Shown here piece after piece: positions 1-6,444 of a DNA stretch of 10,288 bases. The DNA lies in the NCBI GenBank assembly GCA_029555925.1, contig JAKPQU010000280.1:1-10288 (forward strand), in the 5' to 3' direction. A program made the position numbers and the translations under genes. The first letter of the stretch is position 1. Every line of letters starts with the position of its first letter. The notes under the pieces are model-generated. The model was given only the letters and a program-made list of their open reading frames with translations, was not told the DNA's origin and did no database searches. The stretch comes from Bacillota bacterium. GTDB lineage: Bacteria > Eremiobacterota > SpSt-956 > JAKJGF01.

Positions 1-218
1 AGGAGACTGAAGAGAAAATACCTCAAGAGGAGACTGAAGAGAAAATACCTCAAGAGGAGACTGAAGAGAAAATACCTCAAGAGGAGACTGAAGAGAAAAT
101 ACCTCAAGAGGAGATTGAAGAGAAAATACCTCAAGAGGAGACTGAAGAGAAAATACCTCAAGAAGAGACTGAAGAGAAAATACCTCAAGAGGAGACTGAA
201 GAGAAAATACCTCAAGAA
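1..218 (+). repeat. 27-bp tandem repeat array (eight copies visible)
   Basis: Eight head-to-tail 27-bp units start at 3, 30, 57, 84, 111, 138, 165 and 192, and bases 1-2 fit the end of an earlier unit, so the array extends left. Each unit encodes ETEEKIPQE. The copies are almost identical in DNA: the fifth has ATT for ACT, and the sixth and eighth end in GAA instead of GAG. A ninth copy starts at 219 but passes into the Glu run after three codons. Identity even at silent sites suggests recent amplification by slippage or recombination. The unit is a multiple of three, so copy-number change keeps the frame. Confidence 0.95.
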
Positions 219-755
219 GAGACTGAAGAGGAAGAGGAAGAGGAAGAGGAAGAGGAAGAGGAAGAGGAAGAAGAAGAGGAAGAGGAAGAAGAAGAGGAAG
301 AGGAAGAAGAAGAAAGCAAAAAAATCAAAGGAAATAAAATAGAACTTAAACCGATAGAGCAGGAGAAAAAAGTTGAGAAGGTAGTTATTTGCTCTTTATG
401 TCAGAGAAAAAATCCCGGGAGAAATAGAATTTGTAGTTATTGTTTCAATTATATAGAAGAAAAACAGGTAGAAATAATAATAGAAGAAAATATATCCATG
501 GACAGGATGGAAAAACCTGAAGAAATTACAAAGGAAGCTTACGAAGAAGGGTCAAAAGATATAAAAGTTGAAAAAGCTGACTATAAAGAGGAGAGTGTGA
601 AAATAATAGAAAGAAAAAAAATAGTAGAGGTAAAGAGAGAAGAAGAAAAAGAAAAAAAACAGGAGGAAAAAGTTATTATTTGCCCGTTATGTCAGAGGAA
701 AAACCCTGTAAAAAATAAAATGTGTAAATACTGTTTTAACTATCTTGGTAATTAA
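3..755 (+). CDS. Repeat-rich acidic protein with two zinc ribbons (5' partial)
   Basis: This frame is open from the left edge to TAA at 753-755, so the protein begins upstream and 250 residues are visible. In order: eight copies of the nonapeptide ETEEKIPQE (visible residues 1-72, one copy with I for T), a run of 30 Glu (75-104), a charged linker, zinc ribbon 1 (Cys130, 133, 144, 147), a second Glu/Lys linker, and zinc ribbon 2 (Cys227, 230, 241, 244) ending in LGN. Both ribbons are CX2CX10CX2C and near-duplicates (CxLCQRKNP...CxYCFNY). The ATG at 498 is internal, because the frame is open far upstream and carries ribbon 1. The +1 frame over the repeats is also open but gives only Lys/Arg low complexity and no domain. 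The coding end lies 11 bp before hemL, so co-transcription is likely. I do not recognise the protein. It looks like a cytoplasmic, flexible acidic scaffold with metal-binding ends; function is unknown. Confidence 0.8.
   Translation, partial: ETEEKIPQEETEEKIPQEETEEKIPQEETEEKIPQEEIEEKIPQEETEEKIPQEETEEKIPQEETEEKIPQEETEEEEEEEEEEEEEEEEEEEEEEEEEEEEEESKKIKGNKIELKPIEQEKKVEKVVICSLCQRKNPGRNRICSYCFNYIEEKQVEIIIEENISMDRMEKPEEITKEAYEEGSKDIKVEKADYKEESVKIIERKKIVEVKREEEKEKKQEEKVIICPLCQRKNPVKNKMCKYCFNYLGN
225..314 (+). repeat. GAA/GAG microsatellite encoding 30 glutamates
   Basis: Thirty successive codons are GAA or GAG, mostly alternating as a GAAGAG hexamer with GAAGAA interruptions near the 3' end. The tract directly continues the ninth nonapeptide copy, so it may have grown by expansion of its GAAGAG core. 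It is purine-only on the plus strand, which makes it prone to slippage and to assembly error. Confidence 0.95.
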
Positions 756-766
756 AGGTATTATTT

Positions 767-2077
767 ATGAATTTAAAAAAATCAGAAGAATTATTTAACA
801 AAGCGATTAATTTTATCCCGGGAGGGGTCAATAGCCCTGTAAGAGCTTTTCGTGCTGTTGGAGGAGTTCCACTCTTTATATCAAAAGCAAAAGGGGCAAA
901 AATTTATGACGTAGATGGTAATGAATATATAGATTTTGTATGTTCATGGGGGCCATTAATTTTGGGCCATTGCCATAACAGAGTAATAGAAGAAATAAAA
1001 TTAAAACTCGAGGATGGAACAACCTTTGGTGCTCCGACAAAACAGGAAATAGACCTTGCAGAAAAGATAAGCGAGATTTTTCCTTCTATAGATATGGTAA
1101 GACTGGTCAGTTCCGGCACAGAAGCTACTATGAGTGCCATAAGACTGGCCAGAGGTTATACAGGTAAAGATAAAATCGTAAAATTTGAAGGTTGTTATCA
1201 TGGTCATGTAGATTCACTTCTTGTAAAATCCGGTTCTGGGAGTATGACTTTTGGTATTCCTACCAGCCAGGGTATACAGAAAGCAGCAGCACATGACACA
1301 ATAGTATTACCTTTTAATGATATTGAATTATTTGAGAAATTAATTAAAGAACATCATCAGGATATAGCAGCAGTAATCATGGAACCTGTTCCAGGTAATA
1401 TGGGAGTGATAATTCCGCAGGAAGGTTATCTTAAAGCTATAAGAGATATAACTGAAAAATATAATATTCTATTGATATTTGATGAAGTTATTTCAGGTTT
1501 CAGGCTGGCTCTCGGCGGAGCCCAGGAAAAATTCAATATTAAAGCCGACCTGACATGTCTCGGAAAGATAATAGGGGGAGGACTTCCTGTAGGAGCGTAC
1601 GGCGGAAAGAAAGAAATAATGGAATGTATATCTCCTCTTGGAGGCGTATATCAGGCAGGTACTCTTTCCGGTAATCCTCTGGCAGTAGCCGCAGGACTTG
1701 CTACAATAAATATACTCATTGAACTTGAAAAGAACGGATTATATAGAGAACTTGAGAAAAAGACTGAGAAATTTTCCTTTGAATTAAAAAAGATTGCAGA
1801 AGCAGAGGGAGTAAATATAACTATCAATCAGATTGGTTCTATGTTAACAGTTTTCTTTACAGATAAGCCCATATTTGATTACAGCAGTGCAAAAACTGCT
1901 TCAGAAGTCAGATATGCTTTATTTTTCTGGAAAATGCTTGAAGAAGGGATATATTTGCCGCCGTCTCAATATGAAGCAATGTTTATGTCTATTGCTCACA
2001 GAGAGGAACTTTTGAATAAAACATTGGATGCATCATCACTGGCCTTTAAGGAAATAAAAAAACAGAATAAGGAATGA
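767..2077 (+). CDS. hemL: Glutamate-1-semialdehyde 2,1-aminomutase
   Basis: HemL is the PLP-dependent enzyme that turns glutamate-1-semialdehyde into 5-aminolevulinate, the last step of the C5 route to haem and other tetrapyrroles; it acts in the cytoplasm as a dimer. The 436-residue length is typical. Visible family marks are the N-terminal IPGGVNSPVRAF (17-28), SSGTEATMSAIRLARG (115-130), FEGCYHGH (140-147), the cofactor-contacting FDEVISGFR (238-246), and the Schiff-base lysine Lys267 in CLGKIIGGGLPVGAYGG. AGTLSGNPLAVAAG (297-310) is also characteristic. The ATG is supported by AAAGG at 754-758, which overlaps the stop codon of the upstream gene and lies 8 nt from the start. It is followed 4 nt later by the RAM-domain gene. 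No other hem genes lie in the window. Identification is secure. Confidence 0.97.
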   Translation: MNLKKSEELFNKAINFIPGGVNSPVRAFRAVGGVPLFISKAKGAKIYDVDGNEYIDFVCSWGPLILGHCHNRVIEEIKLKLEDGTTFGAPTKQEIDLAEKISEIFPSIDMVRLVSSGTEATMSAIRLARGYTGKDKIVKFEGCYHGHVDSLLVKSGSGSMTFGIPTSQGIQKAAAHDTIVLPFNDIELFEKLIKEHHQDIAAVIMEPVPGNMGVIIPQEGYLKAIRDITEKYNILLIFDEVISGFRLALGGAQEKFNIKADLTCLGKIIGGGLPVGAYGGKKEIMECISPLGGVYQAGTLSGNPLAVAAGLATINILIELEKNGLYRELEKKTEKFSFELKKIAEAEGVNITINQIGSMLTVFFTDKPIFDYSSAKTASEVRYALFFWKMLEEGIYLPPSQYEAMFMSIAHREELLNKTLDASSLAFKEIKKQNKE

Positions 2078-2081
2078 TATA

Positions 2082-2318
2082 ATGGTAACCGCTTATATTT
2101 TATTACAGGTTTCTTCTGAACATGATAAAGTTGTATGGAATGAATTAACAGCACTGCCCAATGTAGTGGAAGCTGCCTGGATTTATGGAGAGTTTGATAC
2201 ACTTCTCAAAGTAGAAGCACCTTCTCTGGATGAACTGGATGAATTTATTTTTGATGAGTTAAGAAAAATTGATGGTATAAAATCTACAAAAACATTACTG
2301 GTATCTAAGATGAAATAG
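2082..2318 (+). CDS. Stand-alone Lrp/AsnC ligand-binding (RAM) domain protein
   Basis: This 78-residue protein matches the C-terminal RAM (AsnC_trans_reg) domain of Lrp/AsnC regulators: an initial strand AYILLQV, a first helix, VVEAAWIYGEFDTLLKVEA typical of the ligand-cleft strands, a helix rich in D/E/L, and the closing IDGIKSTKTLLVSKMK. There is no room for a helix-turn-helix, so it should not bind DNA by itself. Stand-alone RAM proteins form oligomers and bind small effectors, often amino acids, and can modulate full-length Lrp proteins or enzymes. The start is supported by AAGGA at 2069-2073, inside the hemL 3' end and 8 nt from ATG; the gap to hemL is only 4 nt. Co-translation with hemL suggests a role in sensing a metabolite of that pathway, but this is inference. 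The missing DNA-binding domain argues against a siroheme decarboxylase AhbA/B subunit. Confidence 0.88.
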   Translation: MVTAYILLQVSSEHDKVVWNELTALPNVVEAAWIYGEFDTLLKVEAPSLDELDEFIFDELRKIDGIKSTKTLLVSKMK

Positions 2319-2348
2319 TCCGGTTTTATCGGTATTCTAAAATCAGGT

Positions 2349-2370
2349 CGGATAATTTGATGATTATCCG
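2349..2370 (+). promoter_or_regulatory. Perfect 8-bp inverted repeat upstream of the response regulator
   Basis: CGGATAAT (2349-2356) and ATTATCCG (2363-2370) are exact reverse complements around a 6-nt loop. No T-run follows, so a classical intrinsic terminator for the hemL unit is unlikely. The right arm ends in CCGG, overlapping the only SD-like GGT (2370-2372) before the regulator ATG at 2383. It could be an operator for the regulator itself or an RNA hairpin that limits translation. Only the symmetry is seen; the role is inferred. Confidence 0.5.
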
Positions 2371-2382
2371 GTAAAGATAATT

Positions 2383-3051
2383 ATGAGAATTTTATTAATT
2401 GAAGATGAAAAAAAAGTAGCCCGTTTTATAAGTAAAGGTCTTATCGAAGAATCTTATGCCGTAGATGTGGCATATGATGGAGAAGAAGGGTTATTTCTTG
2501 CTGAAGTAAATGATTACGATTTGATCATACTTGATATTATGTTGCCTAAAAAAGATGGATTTGAAGTATTAAAGACTTTGCGTAATAAAGGTTTTACAAC
2601 TCCGGTAATTATGTTAACGGCGAGAGATGAATTAGAAAGTAAGATTCAGGGTCTTGATCTTGGCGCAGATGATTACATGACAAAGCCTTTTGCTTTTTCT
2701 GAACTTATGGCCAGAATCAGAGCTGTTACAAGACGTAAGCAGGAGAAAGCCGATAACAAATTACAGTTAGGTGATCTGGTGATCGATGCAGTAACTCGTA
2801 CTGTAACGAGGGGAAATAAACCTATAGAACTTACAAATAAAGAATATGCTCTTTTAGAGTATTTTATCAGAAATCCTGGCAGAGTTTTAAGCAGAACGAT
2901 GATAGCCGAACATGTATGGGACTATCAGTTTGATCCTATGACAAATGTAATAGATGTTTATGTAAATTATCTCAGACAGAAAATAGACAGGGGATTTGAA
3001 AAGAAATTAATCCACACAATCAGGGGTGTGGGCTACGTTATCAGGGAGTAA
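2383..3051 (+). CDS. OmpR/PhoB-family response regulator
   Basis: This 222-residue DNA-binding response regulator would be phosphorylated by the kinase encoded downstream. The receiver domain (about 1-117) has the acidic pocket Glu7-Asp8-Glu9, the phospho-acceptor Asp51 in IILDIMLPKKDG, the switch Thr79 in MLTARD and the conserved Lys101 in MTKPF. The C-terminal winged helix (about 127-222) has ELTNKEYALLEYF, a recognition-helix region with TNVIDVYVNYLRQKID, and the wing HTIRGVGYVIRE. The overall pattern resembles the CusR/CopR-like branch, but no metal-efflux gene is nearby, so I do not give a symbol. The start is set by the canonical MRILLIEDE; its SD is weak and overlaps an inverted repeat. 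The kinase follows after an unusually long 156-bp gap. Confidence 0.95.
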   Translation: MRILLIEDEKKVARFISKGLIEESYAVDVAYDGEEGLFLAEVNDYDLIILDIMLPKKDGFEVLKTLRNKGFTTPVIMLTARDELESKIQGLDLGADDYMTKPFAFSELMARIRAVTRRKQEKADNKLQLGDLVIDAVTRTVTRGNKPIELTNKEYALLEYFIRNPGRVLSRTMIAEHVWDYQFDPMTNVIDVYVNYLRQKIDRGFEKKLIHTIRGVGYVIRE

Positions 3052-3073
3052 AGTTAAAGTGAGTGTAAGATGT

Positions 3074-3083
3074 TTTACGTAAA
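3074..3083. promoter_or_regulatory. 10-bp palindrome TTTACGTAAA
   Basis: TTTACGTAAA is a perfect palindrome 22 bp after the response-regulator stop codon. It lies in the regulator-kinase gap, just left of the IS-end-like sequence. It could be an operator half or part of a decayed insertion element. The symmetry is real but short enough to arise by chance in AT-rich DNA. Confidence 0.25.
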
Positions 3084-3111
3084 CTTATTATGAAATAAGG
3101 CTTCGATAGAG

Positions 3112-3139
3112 GTTTACACAAAATTTATGACACAGTCCC
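3112..3139 (+). mobile_element. Possible IS256-family terminal inverted repeat (solo remnant)
   Basis: The stretch begins GTTTACACAAAATTTATGAC and continues with ACAGTCCC. This resembles, from memory, right ends of IS256/Mutator-type elements, whose inner edge reads TTTACACA and whose outer part contains GACAC. If so, the element lay to the left and its outer boundary is near 3139. A much weaker counterpart, GTGTAA at 3063-3068, could be the remains of the left end, which would imply a large internal deletion. No transposase sequence remains. Its position splits a regulator-kinase pair that normally abuts, which supports insertion followed by decay. Confidence 0.4.
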
Positions 3140-3207
3140 TGTTAAATGTACTATTACTATATTTTGCGTAACCCTGACACACCATAGACAGAGGTCTGCT
3201 CAAAAAG

Positions 3208-4668
3208 ATGTTTAAATCCATAAAATTTAAACTTATTCTCTGGTATTTTATAGTTTTAACTTTAATACTGGCTACTTTCAGCCTTCTCCTTTATTTCAGC
3301 TACAGATATAATCTTTATAGCCGTATAGACGGTTCTCTTCAATCACGGGCAGAAGCTGTAGCCAGCCTTATAAATATTCAGAAACCTGATCTCATAGTAC
3401 ATTTTAATTTTACCGAATCAGGTTATTTAAATATTGATAGGATAGGTATCAATTATCCTGCCAATAATCCTCTTTACCCTTTCATTGATCAGGCCAGAGT
3501 TTACGGTCAATTTATCCAGATAATTGATTTGAAGGGGAATATAGTAAAAAAATCCAGTAACCTGGGAGACAAGATAATTTATCTCAGAGAAGATTTACTT
3601 GGCGAAGCATTAAAAGGCAATTTATTTTTTCAGACTCTTCGTCTGGACCAGAATATAACCATCAGATTTCTCACATACCCGGTAAAAGACTGGCAGGGGA
3701 ATGTCATATATATCATTCAGGTAGGAACATTGTTGAATGAAGTGCAGGCATCACTTGAAAAATTTTCACTTGGCCTGATGGTTACGGTGCCTGCAACTCT
3801 TCTGCTTGCTCTTCTGGGAGGTTTCATTATGGCAGGACGTGTTCTGAAACCAATTGAAGAGATAAACACTACAGCAAAAAAAATTAACGCTGAAAATCTT
3901 GCTCAGAGGCTTCATATAAATAATTCAGAAGATGAAATAGGGAAACTGCAGATAACATTGAATCAAATGTTTGACAGGCTGGAAAATGCCTTTTCTGCTC
4001 AGAAACGTTTTACCGCAGATGCGTCACATGAACTGAGAACTCCACTTACGGTGCTTAAGGGGGAAATAGAAATAGCCCTGAAAAAAAACAGAAGTCCTGA
4101 AGAATATAAAGAAGTCTTGGAAAGCAGTATGGAAGAAGTTGACAGGCTGACCAATATAGTGAAAGATCTTCTTTTTCTTGCGAAAGCCGATAATGGAAAA
4201 GCGCTGTTAAACATCGAAGAAATACAACTGGATACAATCTGTGAGGATACGACAAAACAGATAGAATTTCTTGGGAGAGAGAAAAAAATTCACATAGAAA
4301 CTCATATAGATAGAGATATAAAAATAAAAGGAGATGCTGATAAAATCAAACAGGTTTTATTCAACCTTCTCGATAACGGAATAAAATATAATAAGGAAAA
4401 TGGTAAACTCAGCCTTATGGTTACAAAAAAAGAGAATTATGCAGAAATAAAAATTTCAGATACAGGTATTGGAATTTCTTCTGAAGATATACCACATATA
4501 TTTGAACGATTCTACAGAGTAGACAGAGCAAGAACCAGGGAAATAGGAGGCAGCGGTCTTGGTCTTGCCATAGTAAAATGGATAATTGAAGCCCATAAAG
4601 GCACGATAACTGTTACAAGCGTAAAATCAGAAGGTACGACTTTTACATTGCTATTGCCTTATAAGTGA
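3208..4668 (+). CDS. Membrane sensor histidine kinase (HAMP-HisKA-HATPase_c)
   Basis: This 486-residue kinase is the likely partner of the upstream OmpR-family regulator. A short N-terminus leads to membrane helix 1 (about 8-32), a periplasmic sensor region (about 33-187), helix 2 (about 188-212), a HAMP linker with the RVLKPIEEIN start (211-220), and a HisKA dimerisation domain with the phospho-acceptor His274 in ADASHELRTPL. The ATPase domain has the N-box NLLDNGIKYN (387-396), G1 box DTGIGI (418-423), F-box IFERFYR and G2 box GGSGLGLA (447-454), all intact. The sensor region resembles that of heavy-metal-type kinases but has no Cys or Met/His cluster, so the signal is unknown. GAGG at 3191-3194 is 13 nt from ATG, a poor SD; an in-frame TGA at 3175 and no ATG/GTG/TTG codon between it and 3208 support this start. 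The gene ends 53 bp before a convergent gene. Confidence 0.95.
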   Translation: MFKSIKFKLILWYFIVLTLILATFSLLLYFSYRYNLYSRIDGSLQSRAEAVASLINIQKPDLIVHFNFTESGYLNIDRIGINYPANNPLYPFIDQARVYGQFIQIIDLKGNIVKKSSNLGDKIIYLREDLLGEALKGNLFFQTLRLDQNITIRFLTYPVKDWQGNVIYIIQVGTLLNEVQASLEKFSLGLMVTVPATLLLALLGGFIMAGRVLKPIEEINTTAKKINAENLAQRLHINNSEDEIGKLQITLNQMFDRLENAFSAQKRFTADASHELRTPLTVLKGEIEIALKKNRSPEEYKEVLESSMEEVDRLTNIVKDLLFLAKADNGKALLNIEEIQLDTICEDTTKQIEFLGREKKIHIETHIDRDIKIKGDADKIKQVLFNLLDNGIKYNKENGKLSLMVTKKENYAEIKISDTGIGISSEDIPHIFERFYRVDRARTREIGGSGLGLAIVKWIIEAHKGTITVTSVKSEGTTFTLLLPYK

Positions 4669-4723
4669 AAAGTGAGAAGTAAAGGGTGAAAAGTAGTGGG
4701 AAGTAACCTTTTCACCTTTCACT
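4664..4723. terminator. Inverted repeat between convergent genes, likely bidirectional terminator
   Basis: GGTGAAAAG (4685-4693) pairs exactly with CTTTTCACC (4708-4716) around a 14-nt loop. An outer pair, AGTGAAA (4664-4670) with TTTCACT (4717-4723), covers nearly all of the 53-bp gap and both stop codons. Location between two converging genes supports transcription termination in both directions. No strong T-run follows on either strand, so efficiency is uncertain. The left half also reads as degenerate seven-base repeats of the AGTGAAA/AGTGAGA type. Confidence 0.5.
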
Positions 4724-6410
4724 ATAATAAATCTCCCGTATCTAACGTTCCGGCAATACTGCTATCCTCATCCAGAATGCTGTCCAGTCCGTCAGAGATA
4801 TCTTCTGTGCCTGCTTTCTGAAATTCAAAAGAAAAATCTGTATTGGTACCGCTGATGTTTTCCATACGGAGAGTGAAATGATCGCCGAATTTTATTTCCT
4901 TCTGCCCGTCAAAAGTATCTCCTGTATCATTTATTATAGAAGCTTTCTCCGGAACCAGAAAAAATTTATTCCCTTTTCTCTGTATAACGGCGGCAGTACC
5001 TTCCACGTTTGGCAATTCAAATTGATCCGGTGTGGAAAACGTTCCTCCTATTATATCTATAGAGCCTCTGGATGCCAGTTCATATGTATGTATTACAGGG
5101 GGCATACCTTCCATTTTAATAGATATGCTGATCGGTTTAACAGAACCGGCCAGTTTAATGAAAAGAACGCAGAGAAGGATTACAATAAAAATAATGGCTA
5201 TAATACCGGCGAGATACAGGAGAGCCGCTGATTTTTCATAAACTAAATGAAAAGTAAAATCTTTCTTATCTTTCAGCTCATTTTTCAATCCCGGTTCGGC
5301 TATAGATTTACCTTTATAAGTTTCCACAGGGCTGTTCAGTCCTTCCAGAGTAAATGTAAGTTTACCGTCTGCCTGTGAAATGGTATTGAAATTACCGGCT
5401 CCCGGGAAGACAATCTCTATTGATAAAGGAATACTGTCGTGGGGAGATAATTTTTCTATTTTAATATAATTACCGCTGGCAGATTTATTCATAAATTTTA
5501 TTTCAGGTACCGGCCCGGAAAAATCTTCTATTGACATACGAACAGATATATCTTTAATGACAGAATAGTCATAGTTATTTACGAGTTTAAAATCTTTTTT
5601 TACTGTAGCACCTTTCAGAGGAACCTTCCCCCAGTCAGTGTTATTATCTACTGGTTTAATATTAATTTTAAGAGCAGAATTTTCTTTTTTGTATAAACCA
5701 ATCAATTCGTCCAGTAATTTTTTATCATCTTTATTTCCAGGAGTTTTTACCGGCACCGGAGTATTATGCGGTTTTTTATGTGAGAGAGATGAAAGGAATT
5801 TTATCCACCACTCATCGAGTTCACCGCCCATACTATCTAAAGGTGCTTTCAGGGCAAAAGCTTTAATCTTAACGCTCATAAGCTGAAAAGGTTCATATCC
5901 CTGGAGGCATTTCTTTTCCGCTTCTTTATAGGTAAGATATGGAGTATCATTCTGGTTGAAATAGGGACTGCTCTGAGGCGGGTCAGGCACAAAATCACTC
6001 ACCATGAGAAGAATCTGTTTTCTTTTATCAGGTTCGTCATAATAATAATCTGTAAGCTGGAGTAAACTTTCCATAATAGCCGATGCAATATCTGTATAAT
6101 CGCCATCAGATGAAGGGGCTTCAGGGAAATGTTTTAATATATTCGGTAAATTATTATCAGTAACCGTAAAAGAAGATGATTTTTCGGGCTTATTGGCAAA
6201 TTTTATAATACATACTCTATCTCCCGGTTTTAAAATATTTTTCATCCATGCCTGCATGGCTTTTTTTATTGTAGAAAGATTATGAACGCTTTTAGAGGTA
6301 TCTATAGTAATGACCACATCTATAGGTTCATTTCCGAAATCAATTTGAGAAAAAACAGGAATAGCAAGTAAAGATAAAACCAATACGAGAAAAAAGAAAA
6401 ATTTGCTCAT
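4722..6410 (-). CDS. Exported VWA-domain membrane protein with cytoplasmic FHA-like domain
   Basis: This 562-residue protein has a signal peptide (1-21, hydrophobic core FFFFLVLVLSLLAIPVF). A VWA domain (about 29-215) follows with a complete metal-ion-dependent adhesion site: DTSKS (Asp37, Ser39, Ser41), Thr106 in GDYTDIASAI and Asp139 in VSDF. A beta-rich region (about 245-390) precedes one membrane helix (about 395-420). The last part (about 425-530) has an FHA-like pattern: SIDIIGG, then LPNVEGTAAVI, then a Gly-Lys turn and KFGDHFTL. The Ser-Arg-x-His residues that bind phosphothreonine in classic FHA domains are absent. The tail is acidic with scattered Thr/Ser. The predicted topology puts VWA in the periplasm or outside and the FHA-like part in the cytoplasm. 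The start has GGTGA 4 nt before ATG. It is second in a two-gene unit, 34 bp after the propeller gene. VWA domains bind protein ligands through a divalent cation; the partner here is unknown. Confidence 0.88.
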   Translation of the reverse strand: MSKFFFFLVLVLSLLAIPVFSQIDFGNEPIDVVITIDTSKSVHNLSTIKKAMQAWMKNILKPGDRVCIIKFANKPEKSSSFTVTDNNLPNILKHFPEAPSSDGDYTDIASAIMESLLQLTDYYYDEPDKRKQILLMVSDFVPDPPQSSPYFNQNDTPYLTYKEAEKKCLQGYEPFQLMSVKIKAFALKAPLDSMGGELDEWWIKFLSSLSHKKPHNTPVPVKTPGNKDDKKLLDELIGLYKKENSALKINIKPVDNNTDWGKVPLKGATVKKDFKLVNNYDYSVIKDISVRMSIEDFSGPVPEIKFMNKSASGNYIKIEKLSPHDSIPLSIEIVFPGAGNFNTISQADGKLTFTLEGLNSPVETYKGKSIAEPGLKNELKDKKDFTFHLVYEKSAALLYLAGIIAIIFIVILLCVLFIKLAGSVKPISISIKMEGMPPVIHTYELASRGSIDIIGGTFSTPDQFELPNVEGTAAVIQRKGNKFFLVPEKASIINDTGDTFDGQKEIKFGDHFTLRMENISGTNTDFSFEFQKAGTEDISDGLDSILDEDSSIAGTLDTGDLL

Positions 6411-6444
6411 AACATCACCAGCTATATATTTAAATATGTGTTTA

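Noticed and set aside
1..218. CRISPR-like direct repeats
   Set aside because: The 27-bp units are contiguous with no spacers and are translated in frame as part of a protein.
115..342. 75-residue Lys/Arg-rich ORF over the repeats
   Set aside because: It is the +1 shadow of the Glu-rich frame; it ends with the repeats and has no domain, while the Glu frame continues into conserved zinc ribbons.
2082..2318. Siroheme decarboxylase subunit AhbA/AhbB beside hemL
   Set aside because: Those proteins carry an N-terminal helix-turn-helix plus the AsnC-type domain; only the latter is present in 78 residues.
2383..4668. Specific assignment as CusR/CusS copper sensing pair
   Set aside because: Similarity is at branch level only; the sensor region lacks obvious metal ligands and no efflux genes are adjacent.
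4878..5231. 117-residue plus-strand ORF
   Set aside because: It lies antisense to the VWA protein's C-terminal half, shows no family features, and the minus-strand frame has clear domains.
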